Shown here: positions 35,177-46,890 of the stretch, piece after piece | Layout of the letters: each line of letters starts with the position of its first letter | How positions within the stretch are numbered: the first letter of the stretch is position 1 | NCBI GenBank assembly: GCA_025677825.1 | Contig: JAIXMO010000036.1 | Span: 1 to 64,000, forward strand | Reading direction: 5' to 3' | Length of the DNA stretch: 64,000 bases | DNA from: Helicostylum pulchrum | Lineage: Eukaryota; Mucoromycota; Mucoromycetes; Mucorales; Mucoraceae | Program-made: the position numbers and the translations under genes | The notes under the pieces: model-generated | What the model was told of the DNA's origin: nothing | Database searches by the model: none | Seen by the model: only the letters and a program-made list of their open reading frames with translations

Positions 35177-35500
35177 TTAGAACTTCGCAAGGTTGAGACT
35201 CCAAATTCTTATTTTCTCAGCTGCCACGGGGATAAAGTATACCTTCAGCTTTTTAAACAGTTCAAGTCCTGCATAGCAGTCGTTATAGACAATACCATTT
35301 AACATAGAAATTAAACCATACGCTGCATTTATGTGATCTGTATTCTTTTTATCGCGTCTGCACTTGCCAAATGGTCCGGAAGCTTCTAATAATACGAGTT
35401 CTATGTTAAGCTTGTTATTAGTAACGCCATCGGCATTGTAATAGTTTAATAAGCTTAATTGACGGCGAGCCAGTTCGTTTTTTACGGCATTAAGCCTCAT
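35177..35500 (-). pseudogene. Truncated Mucorales-type hypothetical protein
   Basis: An open frame of 107 codons from an ATG at 35500 to TAA reads like the C-terminal part of a larger protein (LNAVKNELARRQLSLLN, LLEASGPFGKCRRDKKNTDH, GLELFKKLKVYFIPVAAEKI). It resembles a repetitive hypothetical family I associate with Mucorales genomes, but I cannot name it. The region upstream on this strand shows no matching N-terminal part. It is likely a fragment. Confidence 0.4.
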
Positions 35501-35639
35501 TTCCCCATGAATAAATATACAGTTTGAGGCGGTTTTACAACCATATCAAAAAATCTCCAGGAGGGGAATCAAAGACCCCCCCCCCTATTCCATACCTACA
35601 GTTTGGTTTCTAAATTTGGAAAAAATAGGTGACATTTGT

Positions 35640-35950
35640 TGGGCACACGTACCTTTATAAAGAGCTCATAATAACTTAGTCTTGTGCTAGCTTATACCCG
35701 GTGGTTGCTTTAGCAAGTCCCATATCCTTTTGCATGAAGATATAGAAAACAAAAATACTAAAAAAACGAATAATAATAAATATAAATTCCTTTAAAAAGT
35801 GCATATATAAAAAAAGGCTTACTGGCGGTGATGTACATTGTAAACAACGAAAAAGGGACAGAATAAATACAGCTTAGGCTGATAAAATGGGTTTATTTAA
35901 TCCTTTTTTTTTTTTGCGCACTTGTTTCATGCAAGAAAGCTATTGCAGTT
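35640..35950 (+). repeat. Dispersed repeat R3, copy 3
   Basis: Contains ACACGTACCTTTATAAAGAG, a GCTAGCTTATAC-like block, CCTTTTGCATGAAG, ATAGAAAACAAAAA, AATAATAAATATAAATTCC, CTTACTGGCGGTGATG and, further on, GTTTCATGCAAGAAAG. It is the most complete copy together with copy 4. Confidence 0.55.
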
Positions 35951-36425
35951 TTCGTTTGGAATATTAATGAAGTCTATTTTTATTAAAAGTTGTCTAATCT
36001 AAAAAAAAGGAAATCGTCTAACTAAACACTTATTTTTAAAAAACTCGGTTAGTTCTCATAATTTTTGAAAGCTCCCCAAAAAATCTATTGGCCTACTGTA
36101 TCCAGAATAAATGTTGTGCCACATTGGAATAATTAGGCAGAAATAATTGTTTAAGGTAATCCCTAAAAAAGGCATGCTATTGTGTGAACCTTATTTCAAT
36201 ACACCGACAAAAAATAACCTCCCTCCTAATTAAATAACATAAGATTAACTTTTTTTTTATTATTATATGTATTTGAAAAATACAAATGTATAGTATACGG
36301 CAAAAAATTTTAAAGAAAATAGCTTTATATATATAACAAAATAAAAAGTAGTTGTAATACAAGGAAAAGATAAGTTCCCGACTTCAAATCAGCGACCAGT
36401 AAGTAGCACATGTTTTTGGTATCTA

Positions 36426-37477
36426 TTAGACCATCATGGCAACAACGATAAGAAGAGCGAAAGCAATCTTACTAGGTTGGAATTTTTCAACACCGTTGAC
36501 TGATTGAGCAGAGACGTCTTCGATTTGACCTTGCAAAGAGACATTAGGATTGGAGGATGCGTTATCAGTGTTATCGGCAGGTGCAGCAGGTGCAGCAGGG
36601 GATATATTAGTGTCAGAGGAAGAGACAGAAGGGGAAGAGGCATCACCTGTAGCGACAGCAGCATCATTAGCAACATCGATAGGTGATGTAGTAGCGGCGG
36701 CGTTGGTAGCCGTAGTAATAGGGGAAACAGTAGTAGCTTCTGCGGCAGGAGGAAGAGGAGCAGTAACAGTACTAGTGGCGGCAACGGTAGTGGTAGTAGT
36801 AGTGGATTTTTTGACGGTAGTAGTAATAGTTTTCTTGACGGTAGAGGTGGTTGTAGTAGTAGTAGCAGGTGATTTTTTGGTAGTGGTCTTCTTATCCGAT
36901 CCAGATTTAGGTCCACTATAATCACCAGGGATGATATGAGCGCAACCCTTTTCAGAGATACCTCTGTTACAGCTTCTATCATCGTTCTATATAAAAATAA
37001 GTATAAGTATATTTTTTTAAATTAGAAATATATAATACTTACACAACAACGCATACAATAAGTATCACCGGCAGGTTCAACCAAGTTAACGTAAAACTTC
37101 CAACCGGCACAAGAAGAACCTTTAGGAGCCTTAATATCATATTGACCACCTTCGTCAGTGGCGTTTAATCTTTCCTTTAAAGGATTGAGTTTACCAGTAA
37201 CTTGTACGTACTTATCTGTAGCGAGATAATGTGCAGATTGAATAAAGCCAGAGTTTAATTTACCAGCGTTGGTGGCCAAAGGAGCATCACCAATACAAAA
37301 AGCTTGTGCGTTCCATTCTGTATCAGAGATACCTCGATCTACTGAATCAGCAGGTGGTAAAAATACACAAAAGTTATTGGCGTCAACAACTTGAGCAATT
37401 TGTCCGTATGCGTTGACATATGATGAAAGAAGAGCGATAGATGCGAATAATAAACTAGTACTGTGAAGAGCGACCAT
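36426..37477 (-). CDS. Secreted Cys-containing, Ser/Thr-rich GPI-type surface protein
   Basis: Two exons (37477-37043, 36986-36426) give 331 residues. A signal peptide (about 1-23) is followed by a globular part with ten or more cysteines, including NNFCVFLPP, NAQAFCIGDAP, IQSAHYLATDKYVQVTG, TDEGGQYD and DTYCMRCCNDDRSCNRG. Then comes a long Thr/Ser/Ala/Pro mucin-like stalk (TTTKKSPATTTTTTS onward) and a hydrophobic C-terminus (KIAFALLIVVAMMV), so a GPI anchor is likely. The pattern of FC..P, AHYL..D.YVQVTG and DEGGQYD resembles the basidiomycete macrophage-activating-glycoprotein family; this is from memory. The role is unknown; a cell-wall or host-contact protein is plausible. Confidence 0.8.
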
Positions 37478-39293
37478 GTTGAGGGAATGTAAAATTTGAG
37501 GGGAATTAGGTAAAATGAAAGTACTGGGGATTATTTTTTTTAAAAAAAAGAGGTCGCCTTTTTTTATATATGTACTCGCGAGAACGATGAAATAATATGA
37601 AGAAAAGAAGAATTGTAAAAAAAATGGCAGGTTGATCAATAAATAAGGAACTTCCCAAAAAGGAGTTAAAATTAATAATGAGCTTAATAAGGGAGCCCAA
37701 CTATATATGGGCATATTCACCCTTTTAAATGGTGTTACAGAAATATATATATAAAAAAAGGTGGTACCTGTTTTTTTTACTCATACTACTGTTTAATAAT
37801 AATAGAACAGTGGCTACAAACATTTATTATAGTATTTTAGATTGCATCAAATACAGGCAAAGAAGCATGCAATATTTAATAATTTCGTACAAATTATACT
37901 AGCATCAAATCTATTTTTTTTATGTGAAAAGTATTTCGCACTTACAAATACCGTATAATATTTACTTTTTTGACAATTAAATAATAAAAATATGTATATA
38001 TAAAGATGTATTTACAGAAAAGAGAATATATCTTTTGTTATTTATATCGTTATAAAGAAGGTAAGGAAGGAACTATATTTTTTTTTGTAACCAACAAGTA
38101 TTTATTTATAACTCGGCGCCTTCTTCTCTACCATTTAAAGACTTGAAGCTCCTTCTCTGGATGATTTTAAGTCCAAAAAGCAAAGTTACACTTTAATTTG
38201 GGGGCAAAAAAAAACCCCTTTTAGACCATATTGCATTTGACACAATTCGGGATTTCTCATTTTTTAGGCCCAGCAAGGGGAAGAGTAAAATGCGTCTGTT
38301 CTCCCCTTAAAGTATTATAGACATTTTTTGAATTTATGTTTTTATGACAGAGTGTCAAGTTTATATATGTTCTGCTGTGGTTAATTTTTTGTTGTTTCTC
38401 CCCCGTATGATAACTATCATCAGGAATGTGGTATCGTTTTTTTTTTCGTGCTATCTTGTTAGCATAATTATAATATATTTATTATACCGAGAGTATACAA
38501 TACTAACCAAGCTCAAATGATTGCTTTGCTAATCTTAAAAAAAAATAGGTCTAAATAGTGACTTGGCAAAAAAAAATAGCTCAATTAGATTTTGCTTAAT
38601 GCTTTATATTTTGTAAGCTATTCTTTTTTTTTTCACTGCTAACGCTTTATCCGTGTTTATTTCGGCTTAAATTAGGTACATGACACGTGGAAGCAAGAAC
38701 ATTTTGAAAGGTACCTAATATTTTTTTTCGTCGCTTTTGTTTGTAACAAGGAATTCTTTAACCCTGCTTGTGCCTTTTCCTACGTTCAAAACATTCTAAA
38801 TGTCATTCTCGTAAAAACTTTTGGTAAAGGTATTATGATTTGTGAACTTCAATAAAAAAACAGATAAGCAGCCATGAATTGTAGAAACTAAAACGTCAAA
38901 GAAAAAAAAGCAGGTGATACCTATCAGATCTGTTTTCTTTGCGTCTGTTCTTTGTTTTTCAAGATTTATAACTGACTTTAGAAAAAAAAACAAATTTGAA
39001 GTTCTAGTGACACGATCTTATTGAGATCTTCAAGTTCTTAACCTCTTGTATTTACAGCCCCAAAAGAAGATTTAGATTATGATGCATTTTTTATTTATTT
39101 AATATCCGCCAAAGCTCCTTTGCATTGTGTGCGGTAAGAGTCCGGTAAAACCCGACCCTTGTTAAGAGTCATTCTAGATCCAGTCACCATCTCAGTTATT
39201 AAATTTGATTTCCACCTTTCTAAACTAGCTTTTTTCCTCTTTTTTTTTCTGTAATTATTTCTTTTCTTAAAACAAAAGTTATTACTTATCACT
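37478..39293. other. Intergenic region between the surface-protein gene and ADE1
   Basis: A 1.8 kb divergent interval without recognisable genes. It has many T and A runs. A CACGTG core (38684-38689) lies 600 bases before the ADE1 start. Frames at 38796-38993 and 39095-39292 run through poly-A tracts and the ADE1 leader and are not convincing. Confidence 0.4.
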
Positions 39294-39907
39294 ATGGCTC
39301 TTATAAACAGGTAATAAGAAAGAGCAAAAAGGGAGATTTTTGATGCGTAAAAAACTTACGTTTTTTTCTAAAAAAATAGTAACTGTCCTGACCTTAAACT
39401 TGTTGCTCGCGGTAAAGTTCGCGACTTGTATGAAGTTGATGAAAAGTCCCTTCTTTTTGTTGCTACTGATCGTATCAGTGCCTTTGATGTTATCATGAAG
39501 AACGTGAGTCTTTTTTTTTAGAGAAATCCGAGAAATAAAAAATATTAAAACTTTTATATTAGAGTATTCCTGGCAAAGGTAAGATTTTGACAGAAATCTC
39601 CTTGTTTTGGTTTGATCTCTTGAAGGATATTTTACCCAACCATTTGATCACTGCTAAATTCGACGAGATGCCTGAAAAGGTTCAAAAGTATCGTGATCAA
39701 CTTGAAGGTCGTTCCATCTTGGTTAAGAAGATGCGTGTTGTACCTATTGAAGCTATTGTTCGTGGTTATATTACCGGTTCCGGTTGGTCTGAGTATAAGA
39801 AGAAGGGTACTATTTGTGATATTCCTCTTCCTAAGGGTTTAGTAGAGAGTGAAAAACTTCCCCAGGTTCTTTTTACTCCTAGTACTAAGGCTGAAATTGG
39901 TGATCAC

Positions 39908-39948
<41 letters not shown>

Positions 39949-40475
39949 ATGAGTGAGTCAGAGTGTAAGGTTATTTACTGTACGATTTTTATAGATGAAA
40001 ACATTCATCCTTCAAAAATGGTTGATATTTTAGGAGATAGGGAACTTGCAGAAAAGATCACCAAGTCCGCTATCGAACTTTACACTAAGGCTAGTGAATA
40101 TGCTGCTAGCAGAGGTATTATTATTGCCGATACCAAGTTTGAATTTGGTTTGGATGAGGATAACAATTTAGTTGTTGTTGATGAAGTTTTAACTCCTGGT
40201 AAAGTATTTTTTTTTCTAATATATTAAACACGAGAGATATGTATATTAAGCTTTTTCTTTTCTTTTTAGATTCTTCTCGTTTCTGGCCTGCTAGCAAATA
40301 TGAAGCTGGTCGTGCACAAGATAGTTTTGACAAGCAATTCTTGCGTAACTACCTTGAGTCAATTAACTTTGACAAGCAATCGAGCATTGAACTTCCTCAA
40401 AATGTAGTTGATGATACCCTCGAAAAGTATAAAGAAGCTTTCCTCCTTTTGACTGGAAAAAATGTATCTTTATAA
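39294..40475 (+). CDS. ADE1: SAICAR synthetase (phosphoribosylaminoimidazole-succinocarboxamide synthase)
   Basis: Five exons (39294-39310, 39380-39503, 39563-39908, 39995-40198, 40270-40475) give 298 residues, close to yeast Ade1. Motifs are [43 protein letters not shown] (with its GSGWSEY extension), [32 protein letters not shown] and [10 protein letters not shown]. It ligates aspartate to CAIR in de novo purine synthesis. Exon 1 is only 17 bases (MALIN plus a split Ser codon). Intron 3 holds a 33-base T run. Confidence 0.96.
39915..39947 (+). repeat. T33 homopolymer inside ADE1 intron 3
   Basis: Thirty-three consecutive T directly follow the GTAAGA donor of intron 3. It is the longest homopolymer in the window and probably length-variable. 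Confidence 0.95.
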
Positions 40476-40619
40476 TTAAAAAAATAAACCTCGAAATTGT
40501 ATATTCTCACAAATAAATAAAATAAACTTATTGTATGTAACCTAAAAAAAATGGCTTGATTGGCTCTGTATTTTTTTATTTTATTTTTTTCACTATTTTA
40601 TTTTTATTTTACTTGTAAG

Positions 40620-41731
40620 ATGACCAGTACTTGCGTGGAATGTGGATATTCCGTTAGCAATTTATATACCAAATATAGTAAAGACAACATTCGATTGACA
40701 ACATGTGTAAGAGACTTCTTTTCTTCATCGTTTGCAAAAACTAATATATACTCTTCTTCAGGATCGCTGTAATAAGTTTGCAGACAAGTATATAGAACAC
40801 GATTTTATTATTATATTCATCGACATGTTACTTCATAAACCTCAAGTGTATAGACACCTTTTATTTAATCGTATAACCGAACAAGACGGTGTTGAAGTAA
40901 GCGTTAAGAAAACTAGTTTACGCATAAGAGTAGACGCTCAATTTTTTTTTATTTAAAAATAGCCTCACGTATTTCGATTTGCTATATTATTAGTTCTTTT
41001 TGAAGTCTGTAAGTTGACACAACTTACAAACAATACTTGAAGTATTGATGCCATTTTTTTTGTAGATATCAAATGGTTTCGATTAGAAAGATATTATACA
41101 TCACACGATGCACCATTTATTCAACAACCATTGCATTACCAATATCTATACATACTAGCTCTCTGTATTTTTGGTAAAAAAAAAAAATTGTATAGATTCA
41201 ATATGTATCAGTGTTTTTAACAAAAAGAGCATTTATAGAGTTTATCGTGTTCCATTGTTCTATCAATATGGCAGTTCGATGGTACCTTCGTAACCAAACA
41301 AAAATAATTAGGTAATTACTGCATGAAAAAAAAACATTATGTCTGTTTTTTAAAGAAAAATAAGTTACAGGTACAATTATGTCTCGATGGCATTAGTTAT
41401 ATCTAGTTTTGGTAAAATGCTTTTGATTTTAATGGTGATTTGGGATTACAAGCAATTGGAGTATTCTTGGCTTGTTAGTATAATCGTTTTAGCATCAAAT
41501 ACAGAAGCACTATCAGGTAAATGAATAATATAATACGTGTGAATAGTAATTCTAATTTTTTTTTTAATAGTTTATATGAGTATTCCATATTTTCAAACAT
41601 TTCTTATTGTTTCGTTTGGCATTATTTGTAGAATATGTGCACAATTTTTATTTTTGTATCTAACTTATTTTAATGATCATCCGGAGAGTTTGTCTTCTTA
41701 TATCGCTAAACCAAAGTGGATAAATGTATAG
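40620..41731 (+). CDS. ARV1: ARV1 family ER sterol/GPI-homeostasis protein
   Basis: Seven exons (40620-40706, 40762-40896, 40963-41008, 41066-41173, 41239-41311, 41371-41516, 41571-41731) give 251 residues. The N-terminal Arv1 homology domain has the zinc-type pattern CX2C-X20-CX2C (C5, C8, C29, C32) within MTSTCVECG and TTCDRCN, then ADKYIEHD and a FIDMLLHKPQVYRHLLFNR segment as in the family. Three or more hydrophobic segments follow (e.g. LLILMVIWDY, TFLIVSFGIICRI). Arv1 works in the ER membrane in sterol distribution and GPI-anchor assembly. It starts 144 bases after the ADE1 stop on the same strand. Confidence 0.9.
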
Positions 41732-42166
41732 AAAATGTAAATAAAAAATAATCGGTCTAAAAGATGGAAGTTTTTTAAAATCGAGTTAACTAATTTTTTT
41801 TTTCTATCCTAAAAACGAAATGACTGCTTGCTCTTGTTCTTGGCAAGATAGTCCGTACCTACGAAACGTAAGATATCGTATAGATTTACAATGTATATTA
41901 AACACGACTATTTCAAAACGAGTCGATAAATTATCATTTCCAAATATATTAGCGTAATTGATCTCTTGAAATGTCGTTGGGTCTTTATAAGAAGTTAGAA
42001 AGTATCGGGTATCGTCTTAAGTTACCTTGGTTAGAACCAACGAGATTTCTAGCGGTCTCTTTTTGTACACTACTTGCAAATGACCAATATTTGTACTATG
42101 CATGTACAGATTAAAACGTTGTAAAAGTAGATGAGAGGTCTCAAATACACAGCTATCAAAAGTCAA
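41732..42166. other. Spacer after ARV1
   Basis: No supported gene. A 45-codon frame beginning at 41820 (MTACSCSWQDSPYLRN) has no partner exon and ends after FPNILA; it may be chance or a remnant linked to the adjacent broken gene. Confidence 0.35.
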
Positions 42167-43625
42167 CTATTTTACAAATGGAAAATCCTTCATTGTTTTT
42201 GCAAGAGCTCGATCAAATAACAAAACCTTTTTAAACTCTACATTTTGAATTTGATGAACAAGTTCTTCAGATTCATATACTCGTAGGCTTCCATACAAAA
42301 ATTTTAAACATTTTGAATTGTGTTGATATTGCATAATGGTCTTTATACATTGTCCTATGTCTTCTTTTGTATCTCCAGCGGTAAATCTTATATCGAGATC
42401 GAGAACGGCAACAGATAGATTTTTTTTGGGTAATAATGTGTTTGCGAGTATCACTTTTGGATACGGCGTCTCTAAACTCTAATGTAATTTCTGTATTACT
42501 GTTATCTTCCAAGGTGATATAAATGGGATATTCCACAAGTCTATTCAATTGGACATGGTCTGGATAACGCTGATCGTCATTGGATAAAGTGACTCTCACC
42601 GGGCTTGATTGACCTCGTTCGGTTAAACTACCATGGTACGCATAATAATTCTCCAAAAACCAGCCACGATCATCCACAGAGAAACAAATATTTACCGGAT
42701 CAATGAGTTGGATAAATCTAAAGAAGCCTCGCAAGGCCGATAAAGGTATATGTTTTTTAAAGAGCCAAACGGGCATATATCTATCACGTACTATTAAAAA
42801 GTTTTTCAGATTCGGAAATCGGTTCATTAAGAACGAAAGATCTTGCTCATTTTTCGGTACAAAATTTTCTAGACTAACGTAGCTAATGTCTGTAAAGTTG
42901 CCGTATTTTACAATTTCTTTGTTGTGGGTTTGTTCCGTGTTGAGTAGTTTGGCAAGAGACAATAGAGGTAAAACAGCAATTACTTTTTGTAGTTTGGGTA
43001 GTAGACTGATCATATAACAGCAGTCGTGCAGGTCAGATATAGTGTCTTTTCGGATCTCGAGCACTTCTACCTGTGTAAACTCAGATAGACTTTGACATTC
43101 CACAGGGTTAATTATGCCGCGGAAAAGTGGAAGGCACCGAAGACTCTTGTTCAGAAACAATAAGCAGTTTGTATAGCTTATACATGTGTTTGGATCGTCT
43201 GGATCCGTAAATCGCGAAAGAGTTTTGAGTCTCTTCTAAATCCTATTGTATTGAGGTATTCGATAGAAATAACACCACGCATCATTGCGAGCTAAATGCA
43301 CATGTACATTTCTAACCCTGGGACAAAAATACATTAGCCAGCTTAATAGATCGTCATCTATATTGAACGATTTGGGAGCACGTATTTCCATAAAATCAAT
43401 GTTGTGTACCCAAAGACCTGGAAAGAACGGTGAATGTAAATTGCGGTCTACGATAGGATCGTGTGCATCTAGTCGGATTTTAATTGATCGGTATTTTTTG
43501 GAGAGGAATATTTCATACCATTGCCTATTGACGGATTCCCAGCCTGGATTACAAACGTATTTATAATCGGGTTTGTTATAGTCTATAATCCGTGTGAGAA
43601 TTTTGTTGGGGTTATTGTTCCAGCA
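42167..43625 (-). pseudogene. Broken F-box/LRR-like protein gene
   Basis: The minus strand reads an almost continuous protein of about 480 residues without introns: DYNKPDYKYVCNPGWESVNR, FFPGLWVHNIDFMEIRAP, TQVEVLEIRKDTISDLHDCC, LMNRFPNLKNFLIVRDRYMP, then LANTLLPKKNLSVAVLDLDI to a stop at 42167. The regular leucine spacing and lengths recall Mucorales F-box/LRR-like proteins, but I see no clear F-box. Two lesions are seen: an in-frame TAG at 43236-43238 (after QYNRI) and a frameshift near 42465-42475 (between FRDAVSK and VILANT). No start codon is identifiable. Confidence 0.5.
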
Positions 43626-43792
43626 GTTAATTGAATGTGTACGTGCGTATGAGAGAAAGAAATAAAAAGAAAGAGTTGACTTTATTATATAATATTGGTA
43701 TCTTTATTTAGCGTTTTGATTTTGATTTTTTGCGTTCACGGTTTGATTGTTTTAAGTAAAGACAAAGTGCCACAGTAAAAAAAAAAAAATTC

Positions 43793-45579
43793 TTAATTCA
43801 AGTTAATATTTTTGAACTCATGGTCTACAAAAGACCCGTGAAAAGTAACAGCAGAAAATTGACCAATAGTAAATCTAGCTAACTCTTTCATATTGGTAGC
43901 ATCTATTACCACCAAGAAACAGCATTCTGCATTATTAACCAAACTTAACAATATACCGTCATCTTCCGTGGTAGCATTAGGGCTTGGTACAAAAATAGGC
44001 TCTGAGCAATTATATCCTTCTTGACCATACCGAGTCCCGCTTTTCGTAGATAAATTGACCTTGACCAAATAACTGCTTTCGTCCGTCTTTTCAGTAAACC
44101 CCTTCAACTCACAACCGTATAAGAACTGATGATCGGTAAAGCAGTAAAGTTGATTGTAACGAGGGAAGTCCATGTTGCAACATATAATTTCGGTATTGAT
44201 TACCTTTTGTTGAGTCAAGTTGACGGTGAATCGTTTCATATCGCCAAAACAAGTTTGACGATGAGGAGGGAAAGACATACCGTTGATGGTATCAGGGGTA
44301 GGAGCATCGTAAGCTTGTTTTGAGTGTAACCCACCGAATTTATTTAATTGATGCATAATGTTACCATTAGAGAATGCAGCACAATCCAAGCTTAAAATTT
44401 CGTCTCCGTTCTTATCAATTGTATCAAACCCGTTGGCCACATGGAACGTAAAGAATCCGGTTGTAGGGATAGAGGCTATAAGACCTCCCCCTTTACGACT
44501 GATGACATGGAAATAGGTGGGTGCGTTCGTTACCCAGGTCATACTAGAGAGCACAGAGCCGTTTAATAGTAAATTGAGACCCTTGTCTTGATATACTAGT
44601 GGAGATTCAGGTATGATAATATAGTTTTTGGTGAGCCAGAGTGAGTGGATATAAGGTGCTTGGAATCGTGATTTGTCGGAGCGGTGTGTGATATCAGCTA
44701 ATACTTTCGCTTTGCCGTCTTCTGAAGTACTAAATACGATCATACGAGGTAGAGGAGCGAACGATAATGTAAAGTTAAAGATTTCCTTAGTTTCGGGATC
44801 AAATTGATGATGAGCAGCAGAAAATTGACCTTGTAATTTTTTATCGTAACTTGTATAAGTAAAGAGCTTTTCAGGTACTATAATTTTTTTTTGAGGGGGC
44901 GGGGTATGAGTACAAAATAAATAAATTAATATATATGTTTTTTACCTAGTGTATCAGCATGAATCTTTTGAAGTATATTAGCATCCGTCTTTGAAACCAA
45001 GACACGATCTTCTTTTGCACAGTCCGAGGGAAGAGGGAAATTGGTAGAAGCAGTTACGCCTACACACTGACTATCAGGCTCAGAATCACCTTTATTTGAA
45101 TCGATTTTCAAGACCATGATAGTGACACGATAATAAGCTTCCTGTAACCATTTGAAAAACGAGACGGTAGGAACATGACCGAAGAAGACCAACCCCTTAT
45201 AAGTCTTTTCTCGAATATTACGTTCAACCGTGCCAGCTAGTAATCTTGAATTGTATTTCAAGGTTTGAGCAGAACCATTGATTTCAAAACGATGCATAAA
45301 TGGTAAACCGTCAAAAGCATGCTTAATAGAGAAAGTTGAACCGTCTGTTTGTTTAATGTTGAATTTACCGGGTCCGACACGATACATGATACCATTTAAC
45401 CAAGCAGGAACAGAACCAGAGGTCAGTTTGAGATCAATGGGTGTTTGGAATTCAGGCGTATCAGCTAGCTTGTACGGGCTGTAGACTGCTTGATACCTTT
45501 TGTAAATGTTGTCATATTTTAAACGAAGGAAATAGAGCGCACCTGCTATAGGTAAAGCTAATAAAAATATAAAAAACAT
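43793..45579 (-). CDS. Carotenoid cleavage oxygenase (RPE65/CCD family)
   Basis: Two exons (45579-44946, 44877-43793) give 572 residues. An N-terminal hydrophobic anchor (MFFIFLLALPIAGALYFL) precedes the propeller: WLNGIMYRVGPGKF, IKHAFDGLPFMHRFEING. Iron-binding His contexts are present: AAHHQFDPETKE, IHSLWLTKNY, TFHVANGF and TFHGSFVDHEF. The enzyme family cleaves carotenoids with O2. In Mucorales such enzymes (CarS, AcaA, TSP3 types) make trisporic-acid precursors for mating signalling; which one this is cannot be told from sequence alone. No other carotenoid gene lies in the window. Confidence 0.9.
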
Positions 45580-45904
45580 AATATAAGAACACTTGAACGA
45601 TAATGAAAAAAAAAGGAGACGAATGCAGTATTTATATACTGCTTTTCGATTTCTTTGTTCTATTTTTTCCGGGTTCGGCTAGTATTCATCGAAAAGAGGG
45701 GGTCTTGCTTACCTAAAATGTTTGACGGTCAATAAATAATATAAAAGGAAATTTGATTGACTTCACTGGTGATAAACTTTATTTTTTCTCACCACAGCAC
45801 ATACTTCTGAAAGTCCTATGTAATAGCATCTGTATCAGTGAACGAAAATATATGTACATTTTTTTTTGTATGAAGTACAGTAGTAAATTTCTCTATTATC
45901 AACA

Positions 45905-46435
45905 CTCAGCCTGCATTGACATATAAGAAACATAGTCCTCCTCCTGCTAAAACAATGTCTTTGATACCCTAACGCAAAATCATCCCCTTTCATCCTTTTC
46001 ATCCATTTAATGTAGTTATAAACAGAGTATTAATTATATAAAAGTAAAACGATATCTTCTTTATATAAAACAAAGAAATACATGTTACAAATCACTGAAC
46101 CAGAATTTAAATATAAAATATTAAGATAATAACTACAATTAAAATTTCCTGTCATTCACACATATAAAAAAAGAGCCAAAGAAAGAAACTGTTTATTTAT
46201 GAGTATGATAAAAACGGCAGCTCTTATTACTACAAGTGCGGCCGTAACGGCAGCATTGGCAGTTACGTCTTGGGAATTCGTTTCTTCTAATAAGGCCTCC
46301 TCCTACATACCAAGAGTTAATATAATGCTATTAGGCCTATTTTTTTTTTAAAAAAAAAAAGAAACAAATCTACTTGCGACAGACGAGAAGAAGAACGACG
46401 GGAAGGAGAGCTACGAGAGGGAGAGTGAAGTAGAA
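45905..46435 (+). repeat. Dispersed repeat R2, copy B
   Basis: Direct-orientation partner of 18490-19085. Its ATG at 46201 opens a frame beginning MSMIKTAALITTSAAVTAAL and continuing through SWEFVSSNKASSY, a signal-peptide-like start, then PRVN and a T10A11 block (46340-46360). A purine-rich segment encoding alternating Lys/Glu/Asp follows. The frame could be a small secreted or membrane protein with an intron at the T/A block, or a decayed one. Confidence 0.6.
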
Positions 46436-46626
46436 TATTTTTTTCATAAATAAACGGGGAGCTCATCAGGAATTCATGAAGAAAACGTGATGATTCCTGT
46501 TTATATATAATTAGTACTACTTTTTTTTTCTTCCAAGTATTTTTTTTACCTTGAATAATTCAAGTTCAAGACCATTCTCTATAAATCTTTCAAATACGTG
46601 AATTAGAATGAGATAAAAAGCAAGTC

Positions 46627-46890
46627 CGTGACATTTTTTGGGGATACACGTACCTTTATTTTAGCGTCTTTTTGAACGAAAAATAAAGAAAAAAAGACGC
46701 GGTTCTTCCTAAAGCAACCTCCGTGCATAAGCTAGCACAAAACCATGAGTTCCGCTAAAGTTATTTTTTTTAGCTCTAAAAAAAAGGCAACATAATGAAT
46801 ATACGATATAAACTCTATTAAAAAGTACACATATAATAAAAAAAACTTACTGATGGTGGTATGCAACTATTCTAAAAAAACAAATAAATG
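46627..46890 (+). repeat. Dispersed repeat R3, copy 4
   Basis: Contains ACACGTACCTTTAT, a CATAAGCTAGCACAA block (inverse of part of copy 3), AATATACGATATAAACTC, AAAAAGTACACATATA and CTTACTGATGGTGGTATGCA. It lies about 190 bases beyond R2 copy B. Confidence 0.5.

Larger units (their letters stand above)
32126..36425. other. 4.3 kb gene-poor region with tandem repeats and broken coding remnants
   Basis: No intact gene. Contents are a short tandem array (33325-33365), a degenerate tandem array (33490-33605), a Tyr/His/Gln-rich open stretch without a start (about 34420-34620), coding-like fragments at 34756-35067, a truncated minus-strand ORF (35177-35500) and a copy of repeat R3 (35640-35950). 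A run of ten C lies near 35576-35585. It looks like a graveyard of mobile or lineage-specific genes. Confidence 0.45.

Noticed and set aside
36434..36982. Leu/Pro-rich minus-strand frame and the Gly/Val-rich plus-strand frames over it
   Set aside because: Shadows of the Thr/Ser/Ala-rich stalk of the surface-protein gene in other frames.
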